The position numbers and the translations under genes are program-made. A stretch of 64,000 bases of DNA from an uncultured Ignavibacteriota bacterium (GTDB lineage Bacteria; Bacteroidota; Ignavibacteria; UBA10030; UBA8401): positions 124,001-188,000 of the forward strand of contig CAISDA010000020.1 of assembly GCA_903884005.1 (NCBI GenBank), in the 5' to 3' direction. Under the pieces are notes generated by a model. That model saw nothing but the letters and a program-made list of their open reading frames with translations. It had not been told where the DNA came from and did not search any database. Shown one piece after another: positions 40,013-49,202 of this stretch. Within the stretch, counting starts at the first letter, position 1. Each line of letters opens with the position of its first letter.

Positions 40013-40528
40013 ATGGCTGATGTACAGGCGTCTCAATCGCGCGGAAAACAAAAGCATTCCAAGAAGAAGTCGCATCGTGTCGGTGTACGTATCGATATGA
40101 CTCCCATGGTGGACGTTGCATTTTTGCTGTTGACATTCTTCATGTTGACGACAACGATGGCGAAGCCCCAAACCATGGAGATCAATCTGCCGCCTGGTGA
40201 TGCAAATGTTGAAGTCGCAGAATCGAACCTTTTAACGGTGCGCGTAGTTCCCACAGAAAAAGACACAATTTGGATTTATACCAATGTGGGCGTCGACAAA
40301 CCTGTGAAAATTGAAGGCAGTCGTGCGAAATCGATTCATGCGCTGGGCAAGTTGCTGTTCGACAGTCAAAAAGCCAATCCCAAGCTCATTACCCTGCTGA
40401 AGATCGACCGCAAGGCGAAGTATGTGGATATGGTGAACATCATGGACGAGATGAACCTCGCGGAAATAACGCGATTTAGTCTCGCACCGATGGGGGATGT
40501 GGACAAAAAAATTCTCGAAAAAATTTAG
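40013..40528 (+). CDS. exbD: ExbD/TolR family protein (copy 2)
   Basis: 'VRIDMTPMVDVAFLLLTFFMLTTTM'. Confidence 0.94.
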   Translation: MADVQASQSRGKQKHSKKKSHRVGVRIDMTPMVDVAFLLLTFFMLTTTMAKPQTMEINLPPGDANVEVAESNLLTVRVVPTEKDTIWIYTNVGVDKPVKIEGSRAKSIHALGKLLFDSQKANPKLITLLKIDRKAKYVDMVNIMDEMNLAEITRFSLAPMGDVDKKILEKI

Positions 40529-40568
40529 CACAATAGACAATTCATTGTTGAAGTTAAGGAGTTAATTT

Positions 40569-41306
40569 ATGGCAGGCGCAACAGCAAATGTGAGCGGGCC
40601 GTACGGGGTTATTGAGCTGCGCAAGCTCTATCCGAAAAATATCACGCGAGCTCTCATTATCGCCACGCTCATACATTTTGCAGCGATTGGATCGTACTAT
40701 GTCATGCAGTGGTTGAAATCGGAAGATGAACCCATTTATTCGGCACGCGTCGTATTGAAGTATTCGGACCTCGGTCCGCCTCCGTCGTTGTCAAGCTCTG
40801 CGGCGGCGCCCTCGGTGTCTGTTGCGGGTCCTTCGGCGAAACCCACGGTCGGTACGCCTGTTCCGGTGCCGGATGCGGAGATCAGCCCGGAAGCGACGAT
40901 TGCCACGCAGACGGAAATGGCGAACGTGAGCGGGGCCTCTGTTGAAGGCGCCGCCGGTGCCGGCGGAACCGAGATCACCAATGACATGAAGATCGAAGAC
41001 GACGGTCCTCCGCCGGATTTCGTGCCGGTGGAAAAACAGCCGGTCCCGATCAAGAATCCCCCCCCGTCGTACCCTGAAATTGCCCGGCGTGCCGGCGTTG
41101 AAGGTACCGTGTGGGTGAAGATCTGGGTCGACAAGGAAGGCAAGGCAAAGAAGGCGCAGGTCATTAAATCGGATGCCGAACTGTTCAACCAGAACGCCAT
41201 CGATGCGGCCTTACAGTGGACGTTTACTCCCGCTGTGATGAACAATGGCCCGGTTGCCGTGTGGGTATCCATTCCCTTCAAGTTCAAACTGAACCAGGCC
41301 CGGTAA
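40569..41306 (+). CDS. tonB: TonB family energy transducer
   Basis: N-terminal TM, Pro-rich linker, C-terminal 'YPEIARRAGVEGTVWVKIWVDKEGKAKKAQVIKSDAELFNQNAIDAALQWTFTPA'. Confidence 0.93.
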   Translation: MAGATANVSGPYGVIELRKLYPKNITRALIIATLIHFAAIGSYYVMQWLKSEDEPIYSARVVLKYSDLGPPPSLSSSAAAPSVSVAGPSAKPTVGTPVPVPDAEISPEATIATQTEMANVSGASVEGAAGAGGTEITNDMKIEDDGPPPDFVPVEKQPVPIKNPPPSYPEIARRAGVEGTVWVKIWVDKEGKAKKAQVIKSDAELFNQNAIDAALQWTFTPAVMNNGPVAVWVSIPFKFKLNQAR

Positions 41307-41310
41307 CAGA

Positions 41311-41538
41311 GTGATGGATCCCAGCAGGCTTGTTATCTACGTCGGATATGCCATGGCAGCAGTATTTTGCTGCCTTGGCATTATTGTTCTATATGGTGGG
41401 GTGCCAGGGATCGAGATTCCTCCGTCGCACGTCCGGACTCTGACCGGATGTGCCATGTTGCTGTATTCCGTGTTTCGCTTCATCACCACACGCACCAAAG
41501 ACAAGCAGAATCATGAGGATAACTCCCCGCTGGACTAA
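41311..41538 (+). CDS. Small two-TM membrane protein
   Basis: 75 aa, hydrophobic segments, tightly spaced in the tonB cluster and overlapping the next gene. Confidence 0.65.
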   Translation: MMDPSRLVIYVGYAMAAVFCCLGIIVLYGGVPGIEIPPSHVRTLTGCAMLLYSVFRFITTRTKDKQNHEDNSPLD

Positions 41539-42436
41539 TATCATCGTGTTGTGTACGGCGGTCACGAGCCTCTGGTGGAGCGGATGTTCCAAGAGCGGCG
41601 AGGGATCGCCCACGAGCGGAAAGGCCACGATCTATGCGTCGGAGGACATCTATCCGGCCATTGAACTGGAGGTCCAGGCGTTCGAACAGCAATACGAGAA
41701 CGCACGGATCACCCTGCTGACCGCGTCGCCCCGCGAAGCGATTGCGCACCTTGTCAACGACAGCGTCAAACTTGTCATCGTTTCGCGGCAGCTCACCGCC
41801 GACGAAGCGGCGGTCATCACGAGCCACTCCATCGCCATCGATTCTGTGCTCGTCGCCTACGACGGTATAGCCGTTATTGCAAACACGGCGAACGCCATGC
41901 AACATGTCTCACTAGAGCAGCTCCGCGCTCTTGCCGACGGCAAAAAACCGTCGCTTAAAAGCGTCGGCGGAGCCTCTGCCGACAATGTGATCCTCGCCTT
42001 CGGGGGCAGGAACTCCGACATGCGCGAAGAGCTTGCACTGCGACTCATTGCCGGCGCACACTACATCGACGCCATTGCGCCCTGCACGACAACGACGCAT
42101 GCCGTCGCGTTCGTGGCGGGGCACCCGGCTGCTGTCGGGTTTATCGGGCTCAGCTGGACGAAGCAGCTCCCCGCATCTGTCGCCGTGCTCGCTGTCGGCG
42201 ATCCGTCATTCAAACGCCTGCCGTATTACGATACGCTGGAATATTTTCCTCCGCATCCGGCACACCTCTACAGAAATTATTATCCGCTCCGCCGTTCCAT
42301 CTATGTGCTCTCCCGCGGCACTCATGTCAATGTCGACAAGGGATTTCTGGCATTTCTGGCCGGCAGAGAAGGTCAAACTGTATTTAACAAAAATGGATTG
42401 GTCCCTGCAACAATGCCTATCCGATTAGTTCCGTAA
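41513..42436 (+). CDS. PstS-like substrate-binding lipoprotein
   Basis: Lipobox 'SLWWSGCSKSG'; 'KATIYASEDIYPAIELEVQAFEQQY', 'VLVAYDGIAVIAN'. Confidence 0.75.
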   Translation: MRITPRWTNIIVLCTAVTSLWWSGCSKSGEGSPTSGKATIYASEDIYPAIELEVQAFEQQYENARITLLTASPREAIAHLVNDSVKLVIVSRQLTADEAAVITSHSIAIDSVLVAYDGIAVIANTANAMQHVSLEQLRALADGKKPSLKSVGGASADNVILAFGGRNSDMREELALRLIAGAHYIDAIAPCTTTTHAVAFVAGHPAAVGFIGLSWTKQLPASVAVLAVGDPSFKRLPYYDTLEYFPPHPAHLYRNYYPLRRSIYVLSRGTHVNVDKGFLAFLAGREGQTVFNKNGLVPATMPIRLVP

Positions 42437-42474
42437 CACTCCTCGTATTTTTTTACCAGAACAAGGTCACTATC

Positions 42475-44199
42475 ATGAAGCATTTCAGCAAAGCCATTTT
42501 CCTATTCCTTTTAACTGCGACCGTGTATGCAGCCCAAGATCCGGCGACACAGGGCAGGGATGCTCTCAAACGCAAAGCCTATGACGATGCGGTCAGCGTG
42601 CTGAGCACGGCGTTCAAGGCCAGCTCGCGCAACGCGGAAATTTGCTATCTGCTCGGCGAGGCGTACAGTCAGAAGGCGAATTACGATTCGGCCGAATATT
42701 TTTTGAACCGCTCGCTCGATCTGAACGACGAATACACTCCTGCGTACATTTCCATTTTTCCAGTACTCGCCAAAAAGAACGCATGGGACAAGCTCAATAA
42801 GCGGTTCCTGACGGCGACAAAATACGACAAGAAAAATCCCGCGATCCCCTATGCGCTCGGCATGATCTATCTCGAAGTGGATTCGCTGGACAAGGCGATC
42901 CTCAATTTTTCGAGGGCGCGGGACCTGGATGAGAAATATGTCGACACGTATATAGGGCTGGCCGAAGCATACGCAAGGCAGAATGTCGGCGCCATGGCGA
43001 TCGCCAATTATCAGAAGGCCATCGAAGTGGCCCCGAAAGACCCGAGCGTGCATTACCGCCTCGGCAAATCGTTCTATAAGAACCGCCAGTACAGCGAGTC
43101 GGCTAAAGAATTTCAGGAGGCGATCAATCTCGACCCGAAAAACGACGCGGTCATTTACGAGCTGGCCGACCTCTACTACCGTGCAAAACTCTATAAAGAG
43201 GCGGCGAAATTTTTCGAAAAATACGTTGCGTTGAAGCCCGATAATGCCGTCGCGACCGACCATTACGCAAAGTCGATGTACAACTCCAAACAATACAAAG
43301 ATGCTGTGCCCGTGCTTGAAGTGGCGATCAAAAAGAACCCGAAAGTGTTCGACCTGAAACCGATGCTGGCGCACTCGCTCTATGTTGCCAAAGAGCATAA
43401 ACGGTCGGCGGATCTCTACCAGTCGCTGCCGCCCGATTCGCTGAGCCTCGAGGATTTCATCCGCGTCGGGCGGTCGTCCATGATCCTGAAAGATACGGTA
43501 AGCGCCATAGCCGCTTTCGAAAAAGCCGGCTCGCTGGACACCGCATCGGCCGAGGTCTCGGGCGATCTGGCCGCTATCTTCATGGCCAAAAAAAATATGC
43601 GGAAGGCCGTCACCTATTACATGCGCAAGTTGAAATCCGAGCCTGAAAATAAGAGCGCCGTCTATTACGGGGCATTCTGTTACAGTGTGCTCGAAAAATT
43701 CGACTCCGCCAAAACCTTGTATAAGCGCTTTGTCGAACTTGTGCCGCAAAGCGTCCAGGGCCACATGTCTCTTGCTCAGGCGTATGCAAACCAGGACTCG
43801 CTCTCGATGACGAAGAAGGTCTATGCTCAGACGCTGTCGCTTATCGACAGTCTTGCAGAGGCCGATACGCTTGCGGCTGCGAAGAAAGACGAAAAATACG
43901 GCCCGCAGTACATCAGCGTCTACCGTACGCTCGGTGTCATGTATTACCAGGAAAAAGACTATCCTGCGGCGATCGCGTCGATCCTCAAGGCGCTCACGTA
44001 CGAACCGAAGAAGAAGGATGAGAACCTGCACCTCTTCCTCGCCCAGATGTATAATGTGGCGCGGAGTTCGAAAACACTGTCGACCGACGAGGCCGTTGCG
44101 TACCGCGACAAGGCAGTGGCCGAATACAGCGTCGTTCTCCAGATCAATCCGAAGAATGCAACGGCGCTCAAAGAGCGCAAACAAATTGTCGATAAGTAA
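42475..44199 (+). CDS. TPR-repeat protein
   Basis: Signal peptide plus multiple tetratricopeptide repeats (e.g. 'PSVHYRLGKSFYKNRQYSESAKEFQEAINLDPKN'). Confidence 0.9.
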   Translation: MKHFSKAIFLFLLTATVYAAQDPATQGRDALKRKAYDDAVSVLSTAFKASSRNAEICYLLGEAYSQKANYDSAEYFLNRSLDLNDEYTPAYISIFPVLAKKNAWDKLNKRFLTATKYDKKNPAIPYALGMIYLEVDSLDKAILNFSRARDLDEKYVDTYIGLAEAYARQNVGAMAIANYQKAIEVAPKDPSVHYRLGKSFYKNRQYSESAKEFQEAINLDPKNDAVIYELADLYYRAKLYKEAAKFFEKYVALKPDNAVATDHYAKSMYNSKQYKDAVPVLEVAIKKNPKVFDLKPMLAHSLYVAKEHKRSADLYQSLPPDSLSLEDFIRVGRSSMILKDTVSAIAAFEKAGSLDTASAEVSGDLAAIFMAKKNMRKAVTYYMRKLKSEPENKSAVYYGAFCYSVLEKFDSAKTLYKRFVELVPQSVQGHMSLAQAYANQDSLSMTKKVYAQTLSLIDSLAEADTLAAAKKDEKYGPQYISVYRTLGVMYYQEKDYPAAIASILKALTYEPKKKDENLHLFLAQMYNVARSSKTLSTDEAVAYRDKAVAEYSVVLQINPKNATALKERKQIVDK

Positions 44200-44270
44200 A
44201 CGCACTGGGCTTGGCAACACACGAATTCATATCCATTTACCATCCACCACACAACGCAAAAGGTGACACT

Positions 44271-45308
44271 ATGACGCAGAGACTCAAGACATTCGTTGCA
44301 CCGTTGCTCGTTTCCCTTCTGTTCCTCGGATCATCGTTCTTCGTTGCCTCGTGCAGCAAGCCGGCCCCGCCGGAAGTGAAGGGATGGGCGTTCTATCAGG
44401 ATTCCTACGGCATGGAATTCCAGTATCCCAAAGACTGGCAGGTGATCGACGAGGCGAGCACGATCCGCATCTATCCGTCGCCGGAAGTCGCCCAGCGCTT
44501 CGGCCCGCCTCCGCAGGAAGATGCCACCGCCGGCGTCGAGATCCGGTTCGGTTCTGAAAAATTCAAGGCCGTCAACATGGGAACGCTTGCCGCCTACAAG
44601 GAAGCCGCGGTCGCCAAGATCAAAGAAGCGAATACACTCGACAAAGAATGGCAAATGACCGTGAAAAATCTGCCGGCTGAGGTGATCTCGTATCACGCAA
44701 AGATCAGCTCGCGTACGACGATCTACGGCAAGCGCATCGTTCTGGCGCACGACAGCGCGTTTTACTTTATGAATTTTGAAGCGTTCAATACGGATTACGA
44801 AGGATTCCAGCCGTATGTCGATTCAATCATCGCATCGTGGAAACTTCCCAAGCCGAAAGAAAACTACAAGGACCCGAACGCCGCCTCCAAGCCGTCTGCC
44901 GAAGTGTCACGGTATCAGAGCGACGTGATCGAGATCCAATATCCGGATAATTTCGAATGCAAGCCTGTGCCGAAAAAAGGCAAGACCGAATTTGCGGTGA
45001 ACATTGAAGGGCTCCGTCAGGATTGCAACATCACCATAGACGTGTTCCCCGCCGAAAAATTGTCCGTCGACAAGGTGTTCGACCAGAACAAAGGCAAGTT
45101 CAATCCGAAATCCACAGGCGACGCAAAGATCGACGGCAATGCCGCTAAATTCCTCGTGACCTCCGTCAATCCCACGATCGACCGCAAGGTGTTCTTCACC
45201 GTGAAGAACGACAAGGTCTACCGCGTGATCCTGACATGGTTCAAACCGATGGCCGCAGACTTCCAGCCCGCTTTTGAAAAGGCCGTCGGCACACTGAAGC
45301 TGAAATAA
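44271..45308 (+). CDS. Lipoprotein with two PsbP-like segments
   Basis: Lipobox 'FFVASCSKP'; 'DSYGMEFQYPKDWQVID' and 'SDVIEIQYPDNFECKP'. Confidence 0.6.
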   Translation: MTQRLKTFVAPLLVSLLFLGSSFFVASCSKPAPPEVKGWAFYQDSYGMEFQYPKDWQVIDEASTIRIYPSPEVAQRFGPPPQEDATAGVEIRFGSEKFKAVNMGTLAAYKEAAVAKIKEANTLDKEWQMTVKNLPAEVISYHAKISSRTTIYGKRIVLAHDSAFYFMNFEAFNTDYEGFQPYVDSIIASWKLPKPKENYKDPNAASKPSAEVSRYQSDVIEIQYPDNFECKPVPKKGKTEFAVNIEGLRQDCNITIDVFPAEKLSVDKVFDQNKGKFNPKSTGDAKIDGNAAKFLVTSVNPTIDRKVFFTVKNDKVYRVILTWFKPMAADFQPAFEKAVGTLKLK

Positions 45309-45331
45309 GCGCTTCATCCTCCGTTTGTTCT

Positions 45332-45369
45332 GCACGGGCACGAATGTCATTCGTGCCCGTGCTGTTTTT
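45332..45369 (+). terminator. Rho-independent terminator
   Basis: GCACGGGCACGAAT-gtc-ATTCGTGCCCGTGC followed by TGTTTTTG. Confidence 0.88.
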
Positions 45370-45437
45370 GTCATGTTGGATGGAATTCCGTATATTGTTT
45401 GGACTGCTTGGTGTAGGACCACTCACTTTTTCACAGG

Positions 45438-46004
45438 ATGCTTTGTATGCACAATCTTAAAGATCTGCCGACCGGACCCGACGCTCCGCGCGTTGTCAAC
45501 GCCATCATCGAGATTCCCAAAGGCAGCCGCAATAAATATGAATACGACACCGCTCTCGGCATCATGAAACTCAGCCGTGTGCTGTATTCCTCCATTCATT
45601 ATCCAGCCGCATACGGGTTCGTGCCGAGCACGCTGTGGGACGACGGCGATCCTTTGGACATTCTCATCCTCATCAATGAACCGCTGGCAACAGGCGTGTT
45701 GGTGGAAGCGAAGCCGATCGGTATTCTGCGCATGCGCGATGAAAAAGAAAACGACGACAAGGTGCTGGCAATAGCGCTCAACGATCCGACCTATCGGTCC
45801 ATCCGCGACATCAAGGATGTGCCGGAACACATGCTGCTCGAGATCGAGCACTTCTTCCAGACGTACAAAAAATTGGAACACAAACATGTTGAAAGCCTCG
45901 GATGGGATAATGTGCTCTCGGCGCAGGATTCCATTCGCCGGTCGCAGGAGTTGTATAAAAAGTCGATAAAAAAACGTTCGCCCAAAAAGTCTTCCGCCCT
46001 GTAA
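45438..46004 (+). CDS. ppa: Inorganic pyrophosphatase
   Basis: 'NAIIEIPKGSRNKYEYD', 'YPAAYGFVPSTLWDDGDPLDILILI'. Confidence 0.95.
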   Translation: MLCMHNLKDLPTGPDAPRVVNAIIEIPKGSRNKYEYDTALGIMKLSRVLYSSIHYPAAYGFVPSTLWDDGDPLDILILINEPLATGVLVEAKPIGILRMRDEKENDDKVLAIALNDPTYRSIRDIKDVPEHMLLEIEHFFQTYKKLEHKHVESLGWDNVLSAQDSIRRSQELYKKSIKKRSPKKSSAL

Positions 46005-46027
46005 TACCCGGTGCCCGATTGATGTTT

Positions 46028-46087
46028 CGAACGGCGCTCACCACTGACCCCGCATGTGTCGCACAGGTCTGTGGTGAGCGCCGTTCG
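46028..46087. repeat. Long inverted repeat, 21-nt arms with one mismatch
   Basis: CGAACGGCGCTCACCACtGAC (46028-46048) versus GTCtGTGGTGAGCGCCGTTCG (46067-46087); loop contains TGTG-tcg-CACA; no T-tract. Confidence 0.85.
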
Positions 46088-46228
46088 TGCATGGGGCATA
46101 CCGCGCTTCCCTTGCCGGTGCGACTCTGCCCGTCCGCCGGGAACTTGCACATTATTCTTATGTTTATTAGTTTGATGCAGGTGGGGCGCCTGCTGGCCAA
46201 TTCGGCTTTTTGACCAACGGGAGGACGT

Positions 46229-46915
46229 ATGAAAAAAATAATTACACTGTGCTGTGTTGTGTCGTTATTCGCCGCACTGACAACGGTGCACGCGCAAGTC
46301 AATTACGGCACGCAAGTCCAGCCTATTTTTGATGCACAATGCGGCTGCCATTCTCCATCCTTTTCAGGGTGGGATGTGAGGAGCTACGCAACGGTGATGG
46401 CAAGCATCGGCAATCAATACGGAACCAAAATTGTGCTGCCTGGCAACTCGGCGGGGAGTCCGTTATACAATAAAATATTTTCCTCCGCACCGCTCCGTGG
46501 AGAGCGGATGCCGCAAGGGGGGCCGTTTCTGACTGCTGCTCAGATCACCCTCATAAAAAATTGGATCGACGAAGGGGCAAAGGAGAAAGTGACCGCAGCG
46601 GTGGCGCGGATATCGCCCGGCATTCCCGGAATATTTTCGCTGTCGCAAAATTATCCTAACCCATTCAATCCGACGACGCAGATCACATTTTCGATCGCGG
46701 ACAGCCGGATGGTCACGCTGACCGTTTTCGATATACTCGGGCATGAAGTTGCAGCACTCGTGAACGGAAGAATGGACGCGGGCACATACACGGCACAGTG
46801 GAACGCAGCGGGAATCGCGAGCGGGATGTATCTGTATCGGTTACGCGCGGCTGATCTATCGAATGGGCATCGAAGCGAATTTACCGAAGTGAAACGGTTA
46901 GTGGTGCAGAAATAG
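46229..46915 (+). CDS. Secreted cytochrome-c-like (PSCyt1-type) protein with CXCH motif and T9SS tail
   Basis: 'YGTQVQPIFDAQCGCHSPSFSGWDVRSYATVMAS...ERMPQGGPFLTAAQITLIKNWIDEGAKE', then 'SQNYPNPFNPTTQITFSI'. Confidence 0.8.
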   Translation: MKKIITLCCVVSLFAALTTVHAQVNYGTQVQPIFDAQCGCHSPSFSGWDVRSYATVMASIGNQYGTKIVLPGNSAGSPLYNKIFSSAPLRGERMPQGGPFLTAAQITLIKNWIDEGAKEKVTAAVARISPGIPGIFSLSQNYPNPFNPTTQITFSIADSRMVTLTVFDILGHEVAALVNGRMDAGTYTAQWNAAGIASGMYLYRLRAADLSNGHRSEFTEVKRLVVQK

Positions 46916-46986
46916 CGTCCATCATTGCGCGAAACGAGATCCGCGTTCGTGATGCCGGCGTCTTGGTCGTTGCAAGGGAATGGGTG

Positions 46987-47536
46987 TATGCTCACGGATG
47001 CGGAAAAACATTATTTATTGGCAGTTGCTCGTCATGCGCTGAAAGAGGAAGTCTGCGGCAGTGCCGGTTCGGGGCCCGATCCTCTCGAGACTCCGGCATT
47101 GATGCAGACCGTGGGGGCGTTCGTGACGTTGAACAGCGGGCGCGAACTCAGAGGGTGTCTAGGGCTCCTCTCGTCGGACCGTCCGCTGGTTGAAACCATC
47201 GCGGTCATGGCGCGGCGCGCGGCTTCCGAAGATCCGAGGTTCTCTCCCGTTTCTGCAGAGGAGGTCGATGGCCTGACGCTCGAGCTTTCGATTCTCTCCG
47301 TGTTCCGTCCGGTCACCTCGGCGCACGATGTCGTGATCGGGAGGGATGGCCTGCTCATCCAACGGGGAGCGAAACGCGGCCTTCTCCTTCCGCAGGTGGC
47401 AACGAAGCACCATTTCACGCCTGAAAAATTTCTTGAAGAGACATGTATCAAAGCCGGCTTGCACCGGCACGCGTGGAAGGATGAGGGAACCGAACTCATG
47501 GCATTCACGGCGGAAGTGATAGAGGAGGGTGAGTGA
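46987..47536 (+). CDS. AmmeMemoRadiSam system protein A (AMMECR1 family)
   Basis: 'GAFVTLNSGRELRGCLGLLSSDRPLVETIAVMARRAASEDPRFSPV'. Confidence 0.93.
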
Positions 47537-48372
47537 TAACGAGCGAAAGTGTGGCCCGAAAAGCAGCCGTCGCGGGCATTTTCTATCCGGGCACAAAAAA
47601 TCAACTGCAGGCCGAAGTCGCGAATTTATTGCATGGTGCGCCTGTTGCGGACGATGATGGATCGCTTGTCGCGCTGATCGTTCCGCACGCGGGGTACGCA
47701 TATTCAGGAGCGACAGCGGCGAAAGCATTTGCGCTGATGAATGGCCGCACGATCGATGTGTGCATACTCGTCGGTCCGAGTCATCAGGAATACTTTCAAG
47801 GAGTCTCGGTATATCCGGGCAGCGCCTATATGACACCCTTGGGCCGGATAGACATAGACACGGACCTTCGCGACGCGGTGCTCGGCGGTTCCTCCGTTGT
47901 GCATGCATCGCTCGAGGGTCACAGAAGCGAGCATTCGCTTGAAGTGCAAATTCCGTTCCTGCAATCGGTCCTGCCGAACGTAAAAATACTTCCTCTTGTC
48001 ATGGGAGATCAGCACGCCGAGCTCTGCCTTGCGCTGGGTGAAACGCTTGCATCGGCAGCGCGGAACCTGAACGTGGTGCTCGTCGCAAGTTCCGATTTAT
48101 CCCATTTTTATACGGCATCGGTGGCGCGAAAAAAGGACAGGGAAGTGATCGCTCTTATTGAACAGTACAACGTCCGTGAATTGATGAACCGGCTCGACAC
48201 CGCCTCGTGTGAAGCGTGCGGCGGCGGGCCGATCGCGGCTGTTATGACAGCCGCTCATCTCCTGGGCGCACACCGCGCATCTATCGTGCATGCCTGTAAT
48301 TCCGGCGACGTGACGGGAGAAACCCATCGCGTTGTCGGATATTGTTCGGCGGCGCTCTGGAAAAAAACGTGA
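47533..48372 (+). CDS. AmmeMemoRadiSam system protein B (MEMO1 family)
   Basis: 'KAAVAGIFYPGTKNQLQAEV', 'LIVPHAGYAYSGATAAKAF', 'VGPSHQEYFQGVSVYPG', 'HSLEVQIPFLQ'. Confidence 0.95.
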   Translation: MITSESVARKAAVAGIFYPGTKNQLQAEVANLLHGAPVADDDGSLVALIVPHAGYAYSGATAAKAFALMNGRTIDVCILVGPSHQEYFQGVSVYPGSAYMTPLGRIDIDTDLRDAVLGGSSVVHASLEGHRSEHSLEVQIPFLQSVLPNVKILPLVMGDQHAELCLALGETLASAARNLNVVLVASSDLSHFYTASVARKKDREVIALIEQYNVRELMNRLDTASCEACGGGPIAAVMTAAHLLGAHRASIVHACNSGDVTGETHRVVGYCSAALWKKT

Positions 48373-49202
48373 AGCCATCCATTACGCTCATCGGCGCAGG
48401 TGCCGTCGGCACTTCGCTGGCCCTTGCCCTCCGGGCTCAGGCATATCCCATCCGCACTATCGTCAGCCGCTCACGCCTCACGGCGCACACACTGGCCAGA
48501 CGCGTGGGCTGCAAAACATCCCTCGCGGCGGACGCTCTCCGCCTGCCCCCTGACGGCGTGGTGTTCATCGCGGTTCCGGACGACGCACTGTCCGCGGTCG
48601 TCGAACGGCTCTGCGAGGCTCAGACCGGCCGGAGCAGGGCGATTGTCGTCCACACCTCGGGTGCCCTGCCTGGCGAGCTTCTCGGTTCCCTCAGGCAATT
48701 CGGCGTCGCGATCGGTTCCTTTCATCCATTGATGCTGTTTCCCCGCGGCCGTTCGACGGGAAAAGAGTTCGCCGGCTGTCCTGTTGCCATCGAAGGAGAT
48801 GAGCGTGCGACGGCCTCCATGCGCGCGATCGCGCGCACGATCAAGGCGAAGCCCTTTCTCATCCCGCCGGAAAAAAAAACGCTCTATCACGTTGCCGCTG
48901 TTTTTGCAAGCAATTATTTCGTAACTTTGTTGTCTGCCGTCGAGCGTACGGGAGCCGCGCTCAATATTCCCCGCGAGGAGATCGCGGCGCTCTTCCAGCC
49001 GCTCATCCGGCAGACACTCGATGCCGTGCTTCACTCATCACCTCGCGAGGCGCTCACCGGGCCGATTGCACGGAACGACCGCGATACCATCCGCAGGCAC
49101 ATTGACGCATTGAAAGACCTCGGCGACGAGCAGACGCTCTCGCTCTATATCGAACTCGGACTCGCGACAGCGCGTCTGGCGAAGGAAAAAAATGAAGGCT
49201 GA
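48369..49202 (+). CDS. Rossmann-fold / DUF2520 domain protein (GTG start)
   Basis: 'ITLIGAGAVGTSLALAL', 'VFIAVPDDALSAVVERL', 'GSFHPLMLF', 'YHVAAVFASNYFVTL'. Confidence 0.9.
   Translation: MKPSITLIGAGAVGTSLALALRAQAYPIRTIVSRSRLTAHTLARRVGCKTSLAADALRLPPDGVVFIAVPDDALSAVVERLCEAQTGRSRAIVVHTSGALPGELLGSLRQFGVAIGSFHPLMLFPRGRSTGKEFAGCPVAIEGDERATASMRAIARTIKAKPFLIPPEKKTLYHVAAVFASNYFVTLLSAVERTGAALNIPREEIAALFQPLIRQTLDAVLHSSPREALTGPIARNDRDTIRRHIDALKDLGDEQTLSLYIELGLATARLAKEKNEG

Noticed and set aside
42511-44220. 569-aa antisense ORF
   Set aside because: Mirror of the TPR gene's repetitive codon pattern; no signal peptide or family motif.
48871-48879. A9 homopolymer in the DUF2520 gene as a programmed frameshift site
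   Set aside because: Encodes E-K-K-T in a frame that continues normally; no downstream alternative product evident.
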